Below are positions 16,468 to 25,879 of a stretch of 64,000 bases of DNA, one piece after another; within the stretch, counting starts at the first letter, position 1; every line of letters starts with the position of its first letter. The notes beneath the pieces were generated by a model. The model was given only the letters and a program-made list of their open reading frames with translations. It was not told the origin of the DNA and made no database searches. The DNA comes from Flavobacterium inviolabile (GTDB lineage: Bacteria > Bacteroidota > Bacteroidia > Flavobacteriales > Flavobacteriaceae), in the NCBI RefSeq assembly GCF_013389455.1, contig NZ_CP058278.1, positions 124,001 through 188,000 of the forward strand, in the 5' to 3' direction. The translations under genes and the position numbers were made by a program.

Positions 16468-18480
16468 ATGAGCCGGATTGTTTCTCTCAAAAAAATAATA
16501 TTCTTTATTGGTCTCTGGTTGTATTTTTCATCGCCGTTAGGAGCCCAGCAGCTATTACCTGTAAATGAAAAAACGTATGCCGACAGCCTTTCCCATATTA
16601 TACAGTCCAAAACAACCGACAGCATCCGGGCAAATGCCAATCTTTTACTTTCCGATTACTGGCGCGCAAAAGACACCCTTAAAAGCAAATCTTACCTCAC
16701 AGCGGGAAAACGCCTGTCGGCTAAATATCCTGTACTCAAAGCAGCAGCTTATTTTTACGAAGGCCAGTATTACAGCAGCCTGAATCCGGAAAAAGCCAAA
16801 CTGTTATTACAAAAAGCTACAAAGGCCTTAGCTGTTTTTAAAGTCCCTTTCAGTAAAGAAATCGAGGCTGCCGCCTGGTATAACTATGCTATTGCAGTCC
16901 GGAATGAAAAAGGCGACAGCTTTTTGATCAAGACATTACTCGAAAAATCCATTCCGTTAGCTACCCAATCCGGGAAACCGGAAAAAACAGCACATTATTA
17001 TTCGCAGCTGGGAACGCTCCTCATGTATAATGCCCAGTTTGACAAGGCGGAAATCTATTTTAACAAAACCATCGGATTATTGGCAACCCAACATCCGAAA
17101 TCGACCGTATTAATGCTTGCCTATTTGGGTGCCGCCAGCAACTATATCTACAAAGCCAACACTGATGAAGCGAAAATAATGCTGGACAAAGCCAAAAAGA
17201 TACTGGAGCCTTATCCGGAATCGTCCCATTATCCGAACTACTACTATACAGAAGGGCTGTATTACACTGCCAAAACATATTACAACAGCGCACTGAAAAG
17301 TCTGGACAACGGTATCCGGCTTGCAATAAACAACAACCAGAAAGTGCTGTTACAAATGCTTATTTTCAGAAAGTATAACATTTATCTGGAGCAGAAAGAG
17401 TTTAAGAATGCCAAGCAGTTACTCCTTTCCGTATTAAAAGAAGGAACTCTGGCTGCCGATGTGAACAATCGCAAAATGTTTTATACCCAGCTGGCAACCG
17501 TTAATGAGTACCTCAATGATATGGGCGAAGCTTATCTGTGGCAAAAAAAATACAGCAAATTAAGCGACAGTCTTAACGAAAGCAACCTGAAAGAGCGAAT
17601 TAACGAAATGGAAATCCGCTTCCACAACGCCGAGAACCAAAAGAAGATTACGGCTTTGGAAACAGAAAAAAAACAGGTGGCCCTGTCTGCCAAAAACCAT
17701 CGTTTGTTTAGCTGGTTACTGGCTGCCATTTCCCTGTTCTTCCTGGTCATTGCAATGCTTTCGTTTGCTTTTTACAAAAATCAGAAAAGACTTTCCCGAC
17801 AAAAAGAGATCAACCATTTACAGCAGCTAAAAGAACTGAAGCAGCAACAGTTGCTCTCCAATACAGAAGCCATGCTGGAAGGCGAAGAACGGGAGCGCCG
17901 CCGGCTGGCCAGTGATTTACATGATGGTCTGGGCGGTATGCTGGCCGGAGTCAAAATCAAATTGTCCGGTGCAACTGCTCACAAAGACCGCACACCCGAT
18001 CCGGATGAACTGAATAAAATTACCGGACAGCTCGACAATGCCGTTACCGAGCTTCGCCGCATTGCCCGCAACATGATGCCGGAAACACTACTGCGCTTTG
18101 GTTTGCAAACCGCATTAAAAGACCTTTGCGAATCCCTGCAAACCAGCTCCTGCACTATTAATTATGAAGCCTTTAATATCGACAGCAATATGACGCTTTC
18201 TACCCAGGTTATTATTTACCGGATTGTACAGGAAGCGTTGTCGAATGCTATCCGCCATTCGGAAGCCAATGTTATCCTGGTACAATGCAGCCAGAACGGC
18301 AACCTGTTTTTTATTACCGTGGAAGACAACGGAAAAGGGTTTGACAGCAGCATACTGGAACATAAAAAGGGCATCGGAATTACCAATATTGAAAACCGTA
18401 TCAAATATCTTAGCGGAAAAATGGAGATCAATACCGCTCCAAACGAAGGAACCGCAATAAATGTAGAACTATATGTCTGA
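16468..18480 (+). CDS. TPR-containing sensor histidine kinase (NarX/LiaS-like HisKA_3 type)
   Basis: 670 residues. A signal peptide (to about residue 26) and a long region of tetratricopeptide-like helices (about 45-390) are predicted outside the cytoplasmic membrane. A single membrane span follows (about 415-433, LLAAISLFFLVIAML), then a coiled coil. The HisKA_3 dimerisation helix has the phospho-accepting histidine in ASDLHDGLGG (about residue 485). The HATPase_c domain has the N box (VQEALSNAIRHSE) and the G box (VEDNGKGFD). It partners the overlapping LuxR-type regulator. The signal sensed is unknown; the design is common in Bacteroidota. Confidence 0.9.
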   Translation: MSRIVSLKKIIFFIGLWLYFSSPLGAQQLLPVNEKTYADSLSHIIQSKTTDSIRANANLLLSDYWRAKDTLKSKSYLTAGKRLSAKYPVLKAAAYFYEGQYYSSLNPEKAKLLLQKATKALAVFKVPFSKEIEAAAWYNYAIAVRNEKGDSFLIKTLLEKSIPLATQSGKPEKTAHYYSQLGTLLMYNAQFDKAEIYFNKTIGLLATQHPKSTVLMLAYLGAASNYIYKANTDEAKIMLDKAKKILEPYPESSHYPNYYYTEGLYYTAKTYYNSALKSLDNGIRLAINNNQKVLLQMLIFRKYNIYLEQKEFKNAKQLLLSVLKEGTLAADVNNRKMFYTQLATVNEYLNDMGEAYLWQKKYSKLSDSLNESNLKERINEMEIRFHNAENQKKITALETEKKQVALSAKNHRLFSWLLAAISLFFLVIAMLSFAFYKNQKRLSRQKEINHLQQLKELKQQQLLSNTEAMLEGEERERRRLASDLHDGLGGMLAGVKIKLSGATAHKDRTPDPDELNKITGQLDNAVTELRRIARNMMPETLLRFGLQTALKDLCESLQTSSCTINYEAFNIDSNMTLSTQVIIYRIVQEALSNAIRHSEANVILVQCSQNGNLFFITVEDNGKGFDSSILEHKKGIGITNIENRIKYLSGKMEINTAPNEGTAINVELYV

Positions 18481-19108
18481 ACCCGCTAAAATAATACTCG
18501 CCATTGTTGACGACCATCCTATCGTTATTGAAGGGTTAAAAACACTACTCAAAGGAGAAAAAAATATCACCGCTGTAAGCTTTACCAACGGAGCGTCTTT
18601 TCTTGACTTTTTACAAAGCAATAAGGTCGATATTGTTTTACTTGATATTATGCTTCCGGATTATCACGGTATTGAGCTGTGTAAAATAATAAAGAAAGCG
18701 GCTCCCGAAACGGTAATACTTGGATTGAGCAACCAGTCCGAACGCAGCATTATGATGCAGTTGCTTCAAAACGGTGCCGGCGGTTACCTGCTTAAAAATG
18801 CCGATGCCGGCGAATTGCTGGATTGTATTGCTGAAGCGCTGGAAGGCAAACTGACCTTTAGCAAGGAAGCCAAAGAAATCATGCTGAAACCTTCCCAAAA
18901 CGAATGGAAGGCCATTCCGACACTTACTAAAAGGGAAAAACAGATTCTGGAAAAAATTGCAAACGGCGAAACCACCGCCACCATTGCCGAAGCACTCTTT
19001 GTGAGCCCGCTAACGGTAGAAACACACCGCAGAAACCTGTTGCAGAAATTTGGCGCTAAAAATGTAGCAGAACTCATTAAAATGGCTGTGGAGTACAAGC
19101 TGCTCTAA
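18473..19108 (+). CDS. LuxR/NarL-type response regulator
   Basis: 211 residues: a receiver domain with acidic pocket D13-D14, phospho-accepting Asp near residue 58 (VLLDIMLPD) and the switch lysine in GYLLKNA, followed by a LuxR-type helix-turn-helix (LTKREKQILEKIANGETTATIAEAL, then VSPLTVETHRRNLL). It overlaps the kinase gene by eight bases, so the two are co-translated partners. Targets are unknown. It has no neighbouring gene on the same strand that would be an obvious target. Confidence 0.95.
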   Translation: MSEPAKIILAIVDDHPIVIEGLKTLLKGEKNITAVSFTNGASFLDFLQSNKVDIVLLDIMLPDYHGIELCKIIKKAAPETVILGLSNQSERSIMMQLLQNGAGGYLLKNADAGELLDCIAEALEGKLTFSKEAKEIMLKPSQNEWKAIPTLTKREKQILEKIANGETTATIAEALFVSPLTVETHRRNLLQKFGAKNVAELIKMAVEYKLL

Positions 19109-19159
19109 AAGCCGCTTTTGTTTGAACAAGGCAAGAATTAAACGCATTCCTGTCCAGTA

Positions 19160-19876
19160 TTATTTCAGTTGCCGGTAATATTCTTTTTCCGCGATATCAA
19201 AATGTTCGGTGGCATACCGCAACATCGTTCTGGGCATGGCCGCCGCATGTACGTCTAAAAAGCGTTTCAGCCGGGTTTTATCGGTTTTTCCGGCCTGCCG
19301 GAGCCATCCGCCCACCGCTTTATGAATAAGGTCTTCCCGGTCGTTAACCAGAATAGCGGCAATGGCAAAAGTATCGTCTGGCTGTTTATTTCTTAAAAAG
19401 TAAGCGGTGCTCACTATTGCCGTACGCCTTGCCCACCTATCGTCCGACTGTGCTAATTCGTATAGAATATCCCTTGGTTTATCCTCAAGATAGCGCCCGA
19501 TTACATACTGGCAGCTCACATCTACCAGATCCCAGTTATTGATCCGGTCCAAGCGGCGTAAATACAATTCAAACATCGCCTTTCTTTCCGGTTCGGTTGT
19601 TTTTTTACTCCGTCCCTTTTTATCCATAATGCTCAATGCTCCTGCCCGGATTTCATGTATCGGGCTGTCCAGCAACAGCTCCACCTCGTCCAGCGGCATA
19701 GTCATAAAGGCCGCTGCAATTTTAAAGAGTTCTCCCATGCGTATGCCCATAAAAACATCACCGGCACCATATTCTCCTTCTCCGGTTTTAAAATACCGCT
19801 GTAATTTTTCTTTTTCCACATCCGACTGGTGAAGTTGTAACGCGGTTATAAAGTCTGCTGCTGTCTGGTTTTGCAT
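19160..19876 (-). CDS. DNA alkylation repair protein (AlkD-like HEAT-repeat glycosylase)
   Basis: 238 residues of helical repeats typical of AlkD/AlkC-like HEAT glycosylases. It contains FKTGEGEYGAGDVFMGIRM near the N-terminus (the common form is KTxxGxYGxGDxFLGVR) and WARRTAIVSTAYFLR in the middle. AlkD removes bulky or cationic alkylated bases such as N3- and N7-alkyl purines. The length is normal. It is transcribed toward the response regulator gene. Confidence 0.9.
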   Translation of the reverse strand: MQNQTAADFITALQLHQSDVEKEKLQRYFKTGEGEYGAGDVFMGIRMGELFKIAAAFMTMPLDEVELLLDSPIHEIRAGALSIMDKKGRSKKTTEPERKAMFELYLRRLDRINNWDLVDVSCQYVIGRYLEDKPRDILYELAQSDDRWARRTAIVSTAYFLRNKQPDDTFAIAAILVNDREDLIHKAVGGWLRQAGKTDKTRLKRFLDVHAAAMPRTMLRYATEHFDIAEKEYYRQLK

Positions 19877-19939
19877 CGCTTTGTAGTATCGCTTTCAAAT
19901 ATATAAAAACTACAGCCCCGATTATCCTTTGCTACCCAA

Positions 19940-20097
19940 TAAAAAAGAGTGCCTTCCGACACTCTTTTCTAATCATGCTGAGGTACCCCGCCCGCCTGAA
20001 CTAACTCCCCAATTAGCCAGACAATAATAAACACCACCCTTAAGTTGAGAAAGACCCTCACTGTTTGTATCTATCTTTATCCGTAAGGTACCTCATA
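19940..20097 (-). ncRNA. Candidate structured small RNA (possibly a 6S-like RNA)
   Basis: On the minus strand a transcript starting near 20097 would begin with GAGGTACC and close on GGTACCTC at 19979-19986, a perfect 8-bp stem enclosing about 100 bases. It is followed by an ideal terminator hairpin (19943-19968) and a T run. The interior has further short pairings such as CTAA/TTAG around a purine loop. There is no ORF. Upstream, ATG-N19-TATGTTAT is close to the phylum promoter consensus. The layout (closed long hairpin, own promoter and terminator, about 150 nt) suggests the flavobacterial 6S class (6S-Flavo), but I cannot test the covariance model. The stem and terminator are seen; the identity is inference. 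Confidence 0.45.
19943..19968 (-). terminator. Terminator of the candidate small RNA
   Basis: AAAAGAGTG / CACTCTTTT stem with an 8-base loop. No protein gene ends here on either strand: it lies upstream of the AlkD-like gene's start. It therefore implies a non-coding transcript from the right. Confidence 0.75.
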
Positions 20098-20640
20098 ACA
20101 TACTAAAACCAATAAATTGGCCATGTCACTTTTCAGAACCACATTCCGAAAAATCCAAATGAAAAAAAACTATGAGCATTTTCAAATTTTTCAGTTGATA
20201 GCTCCTTTAATTCCTTAACAAATCAAGGAGCATCAACATTAACAAAAAATTACCTTATGTAAGGAAAACAGGAAAACCATACTACTTTTCACTTAACGCA
20301 ATTAACCTGTTTTCACTTGAAGAACGATTCAAAGTAAAAGCAAAATGGACTAATTTGGATACCTGTCCGGTACGCATTTATACGCAATACCCTTAAAAAA
20401 ACACAATTGATTATTTATCAAACATATACAAAACGAACATTTCTCAGATTTGCGTGTCCGCGTATGGATTTGCGTGTTTTTGCGTATTGGAATTGCTGCT
20501 TTTCAGGTATTTCTTAAAAAGCAAATCCGCAATAGCATTACACAAAATCAACACTATAGTCAAAAAAAGAAGCATTATTTATCAAAACACAAATAGCATT
20601 GTTAATTTTTTTAACTTTGACTAACCAAAAAACAAAAAAC
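20098..20640. other. Structured intergenic region without a gene
   Basis: 540 bp with no supported ORF. It contains a long imperfect hairpin (GTTGATA-GCTCCTT at 20194-20207 against AAGGAGC-ATCAAC at 20225-20237, with one bulged A), a short CCTTATGTAAGG hairpin, and a spaced inverted repeat (GAAAACAGG 20264-20272 / CCTGTTTTC 20306-20314). Near 20375-20490 the motif TACGCA/TGCGTA occurs several times in both orientations. The role is unknown. Confidence 0.45.
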
Positions 20641-21123
20641 ATGGAAATTAATTTTTTAGCATTAGTCTTAGCGGCACTATCCACACTTGTTGTTGGATTT
20701 ATCTGGTACAACCCTAAAGTATTTGGTACGATATGGATGAAAGAGGCCGGAATGACCGAAGAGAAGATGAAAGGAGCCAATATGTTTGTTATTTTCGGAA
20801 TGGCAATTGTATATGCTTTCTTTATTTCTTTTATTTTACAAATCCTTACAATTCATCAGTATGGCGCACTGGGAATGGTTGGTGGAGACCCCAGCCTTGC
20901 CAAACCTTCTTACCATGCTTTTATGGCCGATTACGGGGATGCTTTCCGTACTTTTAAACACGGCATGCTGCACGGTTTTATTTCCGGACTGTTTTTTGCA
21001 CTTCCGGTTGTCGGAACCGGTGCCTTATTTGAAAGACGCTCGTGGCGCTACACGTTAATTGCCGGAGGTTTTTGGGTAATTAGCTGTATGATTATGGGTG
21101 GTATTGTTTGTGCTATGAAATAG
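20641..21123 (+). CDS. DUF1761 family membrane protein
   Basis: 160 residues. The start ATG at 20641 gives MEINFLALVLAAL, and the motif IWYNPKVFGTIWMKEAGM a few residues later is the DUF1761 signature. About four hydrophobic spans are visible (residues 5-25, 46-68, 108-128, 138-158). The function of the family is unknown. It stands alone, followed 67 bp later by an acetyltransferase-like gene. Confidence 0.85.
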   Translation: MEINFLALVLAALSTLVVGFIWYNPKVFGTIWMKEAGMTEEKMKGANMFVIFGMAIVYAFFISFILQILTIHQYGALGMVGGDPSLAKPSYHAFMADYGDAFRTFKHGMLHGFISGLFFALPVVGTGALFERRSWRYTLIAGGFWVISCMIMGGIVCAMK

Positions 21124-21189
21124 AAAATTTTGTTTTAACATTTATTTTAATACTAATCGCTCTACATTTGTGGAGCGATTCTTTCTTTT

Positions 21190-22338
21190 GTGAATACAGA
21201 CACTACGTACAAAATTTATCCGGCTGTTTCAGAAGTCCCAACAAACTGGGATACTATTGCCCATTCCAATATATTTCTTTCTACTGCTTATTTAAAAGCA
21301 CTGGAAAAATCGGCTCCGGCAAATATGATCTGCCATTATATCGGTTTGTTTCAGAATCAAGAACTGGTAGGTATTGCGCTTTCCCAGTTTTTAGATCTCA
21401 ATAAGGTAGGTTCATTCGGAGAAAGGGATAACTGCCTGAAAACTTCCGTCCGGAATTTTGTTTTTAAAAATTTCAGCTCACATGTATTGTTCATTGGCAA
21501 CAATATGCTCACCGGGCAGAATGCCTACGCTTTGCTTGATACAATTAGCAATACAGACGCTGTTGCACTGCTCTTCCAGGCATCGGAAGCACTGAAAGAG
21601 ATCTTCCGCAAAAAGCGCTTAAAAATTCACTTAACGGTTTTTAAAGATTTCTCCGAAACGGAAACGGAATATTTTAAGACCCCGGATTTCGCTTCTTTTT
21701 ATCGTTTTACGACCCAGCCGAATATGGTTTTTGATATTCCGGAATCCTGGCAGCATGAAACCGATTATATCCAGGCGCTGACAAAAAAATACCGGGACCA
21801 GTACAAACGATCTCACAAAAAGGCGGAAGCAATCCAAAAAAAGAAATTTTCACTGGACGATATTCAGGCTCATAATCCGGTTATTAACCGCCTGTATGAA
21901 AATGTGGCCAAAAATGCTCCTTTTAATACGTTCTTTCTGGCTGACAATCATTTTTATAAGCTGAAAAAACTACTCAAAGATCAATTCCTGTTTTACGGTT
22001 ATTTCCTTGACGACAAGCTGATCGGTTTTAATACGCTGATTAAAAACGGAACTGCAATAGACACCTATTTCCTGGGTTATGACGAAGAGCATCAACGGGA
22101 AAAAATGCTGTATCTGAACATGCTTTATGATATGGTAGCCTATTCCATTAACAAAGGGTTCTCAAAAATCGTTTTTGCGCGGACTGCCCTGGAGATCAAA
22201 AGTTCCATTGGTGCCAAACCTCAGGAAATGTATGGCTATATCAGGCACAGCAATCCTTTGGTAAACCGCCATATCGCCCGTCTTTTCAAATCGCTGGAGC
22301 CGGAAACCCTCTGGCAGGAACGAAATCCTTTTAAATAA
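21190..22338 (+). CDS. GNAT/FemAB-like acyltransferase family protein
   Basis: 382 residues with a GTG start (21190). The C-terminal half has the FemAB/GNAT-like sequence KYRDQYKRSHKKA, then FLADNHFYKLKKLLKD and LIGFNTLIKNGTAIDTYFLGYD, ending with a membrane-of-the-fold helix region. Relatives act in transfer of acyl or aminoacyl groups to peptidoglycan or lipids, but no substrate is visible here. A bidirectional terminator separates it from the opposing ABC-F gene. Confidence 0.7.
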   Translation: MNTDTTYKIYPAVSEVPTNWDTIAHSNIFLSTAYLKALEKSAPANMICHYIGLFQNQELVGIALSQFLDLNKVGSFGERDNCLKTSVRNFVFKNFSSHVLFIGNNMLTGQNAYALLDTISNTDAVALLFQASEALKEIFRKKRLKIHLTVFKDFSETETEYFKTPDFASFYRFTTQPNMVFDIPESWQHETDYIQALTKKYRDQYKRSHKKAEAIQKKKFSLDDIQAHNPVINRLYENVAKNAPFNTFFLADNHFYKLKKLLKDQFLFYGYFLDDKLIGFNTLIKNGTAIDTYFLGYDEEHQREKMLYLNMLYDMVAYSINKGFSKIVFARTALEIKSSIGAKPQEMYGYIRHSNPLVNRHIARLFKSLEPETLWQERNPFK

Positions 22339-22340
22339 AA

Positions 22341-22366
22341 AAAGAGGCTGTTTGCACAACCTCTTC
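22341..22366. terminator. Bidirectional terminator between acyltransferase and ABC-F genes
   Basis: AAAGAGG-CTGT / ACAA-CCTCTT around a TTGC loop with one mismatch, and T runs on both strands. It shares the CTGTTTGCACA centre with the terminator at 5283. Confidence 0.8.
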
Positions 22367-22374
22367 TGTTTTTT

Positions 22375-24285
22375 TTAAGAGTTCACTTCTATTTCCTCCT
22401 GTACTTTTTCCCATTCTTCCAGGAACTGGTCCAGATCTTTTTTCTTTTTCTCATAGGCTGCGAAAAAGGAAGCATCCTGCATTAATTTTTCATAATTATC
22501 CGCCAGTGCCTTATCATCTTTCTGGATTTCTTTTTCCAGCTGCTGAATCTGGCTTTCAATTTTACTCAGCTTATTCTGCAGGCTTTTATTCTTTTTCTGT
22601 TCTTCGTAAGACAGTGCTTTATTTTCTTTCTGAACCGTTTCCTTTACCACATCTTTCTTCTCCACTTCCCGCATGTTCTGTACATTGCGCTGTTCCAGGA
22701 AGAAGTTGATATCGCCTAAATATTCGCGGATCTTCTGGTCTTTAAATTCATAAACAATGTTAGACATTCCCTGCAGGAAGTCACGGTCGTGCGATACCAA
22801 TAACAGGGTTCCTTCAAATTTCTGTAAAGCGGCTTTCAGTACATTCTTGGATTTAATATCCAGGTGATTCGTAGGCTCATCCATTACCAGCACATTAATA
22901 GGCTGTAACAGTAATTTACAAAGTGCCAAACGGTTTCTTTCTCCTCCGGAAAGTACTTTTACCTTTTTCTCCACATCATCGCCTCTAAACAGGAAAGCTC
23001 CCAGCATGTCACGCACTTTGGAACGGTTGGAATCTGTTGCCGCTTCCGTCATGGTATCCAATAAGGTTTTTTCACCATCTAAATACTCTGCCTGATTTTG
23101 CGCGAAATACCCCAACTGAACATTATGCCCCAATTTGATGGTTCCGTCATATTCAAATTCATTTACGATGGCTTTGATAAAAGTGGATTTCCCTTGTCCG
23201 TTCTGACCAACAAAGGCAATTTTACTGCCCCGTTCTACCAATAGCGATATTTCTTTTAAGATGGTTTTCTCACCGTAACTTTTCGTAACATGTTCCGCTT
23301 CAATCACTACTCTGCCCGGTATCATCGAAACCGGAAAGGAAATGCTCATTACAGAGTTATCGTCCTCATCCACTTCGATACGTTCCACTTTATCCAATTT
23401 CTTGATTAAAGACTGCGCCATCGAAGCTTTGGAAGCTTTGGCACGGAATTTCTCGATCAGTTTTTCGGTTTCCTCTATTTTTTTAGCCTGGTTTTTTTGT
23501 GTAGCCAATTGTTTCTCGCGGATTTCCTGACGTAAAACCAGGTATTCCGTATATGGCTTATTAAAATCGTAGGCTTTTCCTAACGAAATCTCAATGGTTC
23601 TGTTCGTTACGTTATCCAAAAACATTTTATCGTGGGAAACGATCACCACTACTCCCGGAAAGCTTCGTAAAAAGTTTTCCAGCCAGATGATACTTTCAAT
23701 ATCCAGGTGATTCGTTGGCTCATCCAGCAATAAGATATCGTTTGTTTGCAATAACAGCTTCGCCAGTTCGATACGCATTCTCCAGCCTCCGGAAAAAGTA
23801 TCCGTCAGCTTGTCAAAATCCTCCCGTTTGAACCCCAGTCCTAACAGGATTTTTTCTGTATCGCCAATATAGTTATACCCTCCCAATATTTCATAATGGT
23901 GGGTAACATCGCTTAATTGTTCTATTAATTCCGAATATTCCGCGCTTTCATAATCGGTTCGCGTTGCCAGCTGATGGTTGATTTCTTCCATCTTGAATTC
24001 GGCATGCTTGATCTCTTCAAAAGCCTGATACGCTTCATCCAGAACCGTTCTTCCTTTTACAAAATCGATATCCTGTTTTAAGAATCCTATTTTTACTTCT
24101 TTCTCAGTAGCAATGCTACCGGAATCCGGCGCCAGCTCCCGAGAGAGAATTTTTAGCATCGTTGATTTACCGGCTCCGTTTTTTCCAACAAGTCCTACTC
24201 TGTCCCCCGCTCCCAATCGGAAAGTTACTTCTTCAAATAAATAAGTACCCCCAAAAGAAACTGATAAATTGTGTATATTTAGCAT
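22375..24285 (-). CDS. ABC-F family ATPase (ribosome-associated)
   Basis: 636 residues with two ABC ATPase domains in one chain and no membrane segments. The first Walker A is GKNGAGKST (about residue 36), with TFSGGWRMR and LLLDEPTNHLD. The second is GQNGQGKST, with LSGGERNRLALCKLL and LVMDEPTNHLD. A basic linker (about 235-300) and a charged C-terminal coiled coil (from about 540) are typical of Uup-like ABC-F proteins. They act on ribosomes in translation or ribosome rescue, or in antibiotic resistance; which one cannot be told here. A TACCTTTG element lies upstream (24312-24305 on the minus strand). Confidence 0.93.
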   Translation of the reverse strand: MLNIHNLSVSFGGTYLFEEVTFRLGAGDRVGLVGKNGAGKSTMLKILSRELAPDSGSIATEKEVKIGFLKQDIDFVKGRTVLDEAYQAFEEIKHAEFKMEEINHQLATRTDYESAEYSELIEQLSDVTHHYEILGGYNYIGDTEKILLGLGFKREDFDKLTDTFSGGWRMRIELAKLLLQTNDILLLDEPTNHLDIESIIWLENFLRSFPGVVVIVSHDKMFLDNVTNRTIEISLGKAYDFNKPYTEYLVLRQEIREKQLATQKNQAKKIEETEKLIEKFRAKASKASMAQSLIKKLDKVERIEVDEDDNSVMSISFPVSMIPGRVVIEAEHVTKSYGEKTILKEISLLVERGSKIAFVGQNGQGKSTFIKAIVNEFEYDGTIKLGHNVQLGYFAQNQAEYLDGEKTLLDTMTEAATDSNRSKVRDMLGAFLFRGDDVEKKVKVLSGGERNRLALCKLLLQPINVLVMDEPTNHLDIKSKNVLKAALQKFEGTLLLVSHDRDFLQGMSNIVYEFKDQKIREYLGDINFFLEQRNVQNMREVEKKDVVKETVQKENKALSYEEQKKNKSLQNKLSKIESQIQQLEKEIQKDDKALADNYEKLMQDASFFAAYEKKKKDLDQFLEEWEKVQEEIEVNS

Positions 24286-24344
24286 AATTTTATTACAAAT
24301 GTTACAAAGGTAATTTTTTAAAAGATGTACCTTTACTAAAATTT

Positions 24345-24743
24345 ATGCAAATGTTAAAAAAAGGATCCAAACTCAATAGTATTTTAACAGGAAGTTGTCC
24401 TAAATGCCAGGAAGAAAGCATGTATGTGGATAAAAACCCGTATAAATTGAGCAGCGTATTTAAAATGCATGATAAATGCAGCCACTGCGGCACCTATTAT
24501 AAAATAGAGCCCTCATTTTTTTACGGAGCCATGTATGTGAGCTATGGAGTGGGTATTGCTTTTGGAGTGGCCGCTTTTGTGATCACCTATCTTTTTTTAG
24601 GTCTGAGCCTGAAAACGGCATTTATAGCAATCATTGCTACTTTAATTGTTTTTATGCCTGTCATTATGCGGTTGTCCCGGAATATCTGGATTAACTTTTT
24701 TGTGCATTATGACAAAGATTGGAAAAACAACATCCATTCATAA
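24345..24743 (+). CDS. DUF983 family zinc-ribbon membrane protein
   Basis: 132 residues. An N-terminal zinc-ribbon-like part carries two cysteine pairs (GSCPKC and CSHCG, about residues 19-48), followed by two membrane spans (about 65-90 and 92-112), the usual DUF983 layout. Its role is unknown. It starts close to the divergent ABC-F gene and ends only five bases before the convergent oxidoreductase stop. Confidence 0.85.
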   Translation: MQMLKKGSKLNSILTGSCPKCQEESMYVDKNPYKLSSVFKMHDKCSHCGTYYKIEPSFFYGAMYVSYGVGIAFGVAAFVITYLFLGLSLKTAFIAIIATLIVFMPVIMRLSRNIWINFFVHYDKDWKNNIHS

Positions 24744-24747
24744 TATT

Positions 24748-25812
24748 TTAGGAATCCAGACGGATTCCTAATTTTTTATAGCAGCGTTTAATATCGATCT
24801 GCGCATCCAAAGGGATGTTGTTTTCGATAGCATCATATAAGGATTTTGCCAAAACAGGCCCCAGCATCACGCCACGTGTGCCCAGGCCATTCAGGATATG
24901 AATATTGTTATGAATATGATGAGTACCCACTAACGGACGCCGGTCTTTTACCGTAGGACGAACACCGGCAAAATGTTCTACAATCTCAAAATCGCAGTCA
25001 ATCAGTTCTTTCAGATTATCCAGTAATTCCTGCTTACCGGCTTCTGTAGGCAAATCGGTTTTATCCTCCCAATTGTAGGTGGCGCCCACTTTAAAAAGAT
25101 CATTCCCTACAGGCAGGATAAAAATACTGGATTTTAAAACCACGTCAAGGTTTAAATCCGGTGCTTTAATGAGCAGTAGTTCTCCTTTGGTTCCATCCAA
25201 TGGCAGCTGTTTGAAAAACGGATTATGAACCAATCCGAAGCCATCAGCAAAAATGATATGTTTTGCTTTCAGACCGCTATAGGAAACACCTTCTTCCAGG
25301 AATTCAATTCGGGAATAGTCGAAACGTTCTTTCCGCACCCAATTGTTCCGGTTTAAAAACTCCAGGTAGGAATCCAATAGTACTTTGGTATCGACATAAC
25401 CGGTCATTAACACTTCCCCAAAACCGAATTGAGAGGTAATGGACTGGTATTCCCGATGTATTATTGTTGTGGAAAGAAATGGTGCCAGATTTGGCTTATC
25501 GGCAGCCTGGAACCAGTTGTTCTGTTCTTCAATGGAAGCAAACTTCCTGTAGATCGGAATCCTAAAGTCAAATTTAGCCGCTATTTTATCTTCTATAGCC
25601 GCATAAAAAGGCAATCCGTAATCCAATTGCTGTTTAGCATTCCAAACCTCACTAAATCGCTTTAAAATAACCGGGTTATACAAGCCTCCGGCCACCCGTG
25701 AAGAGGAAGAAGAGTTATCTTCAAAAACCATAATGGTTTTACCCTGCTGCAAGGCGGTTTCTGCAAAACAAATTCCGGCTATACCGGAGCCAACAATCAA
25801 ATAATCTACCAT
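24748..25812 (-). CDS. FAD-dependent oxidoreductase (DAO family)
   Basis: 354 residues. The N-terminal dinucleotide-binding motif VDYLIVGSGIAG (residues 2-13) and the C-terminal GVRPTVKDRRPLVG...LNGLGTRGVMLGP segment define the D-amino-acid oxidase/GlpO-like FAD family. A single-gene unit bounded upstream by the gld operon terminator. Members oxidise amines or amino acids, or demodify tRNA bases (MnmC-like); the substrate is not assignable from motifs alone. Confidence 0.9.
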   Translation of the reverse strand: MVDYLIVGSGIAGICFAETALQQGKTIMVFEDNSSSSSRVAGGLYNPVILKRFSEVWNAKQQLDYGLPFYAAIEDKIAAKFDFRIPIYRKFASIEEQNNWFQAADKPNLAPFLSTTIIHREYQSITSQFGFGEVLMTGYVDTKVLLDSYLEFLNRNNWVRKERFDYSRIEFLEEGVSYSGLKAKHIIFADGFGLVHNPFFKQLPLDGTKGELLLIKAPDLNLDVVLKSSIFILPVGNDLFKVGATYNWEDKTDLPTEAGKQELLDNLKELIDCDFEIVEHFAGVRPTVKDRRPLVGTHHIHNNIHILNGLGTRGVMLGPVLAKSLYDAIENNIPLDAQIDIKRCYKKLGIRLDS

Positions 25813-25824
25813 AGTACAAAAATA

Positions 25825-25856
25825 AAAAACTCTTACCCAGGAAGGTAAGAGTTTTT
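25825..25856 (-). terminator. Terminator of the gldKLMN operon
   Basis: AAAAACTCTTACC / GGTAAGAGTTTTT, strong stem and T run, between gldN (stop 25880) and the oxidoreductase start. Confidence 0.9.
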
Positions 25857-25879
25857 CATAAAATTGGAGAAATTATTTT

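Noticed and set aside
20538-20780. 80-codon minus-strand frame across the DUF1761 start
   Set aside because: It overlaps the start of a recognisable DUF1761 gene and has no family pattern.
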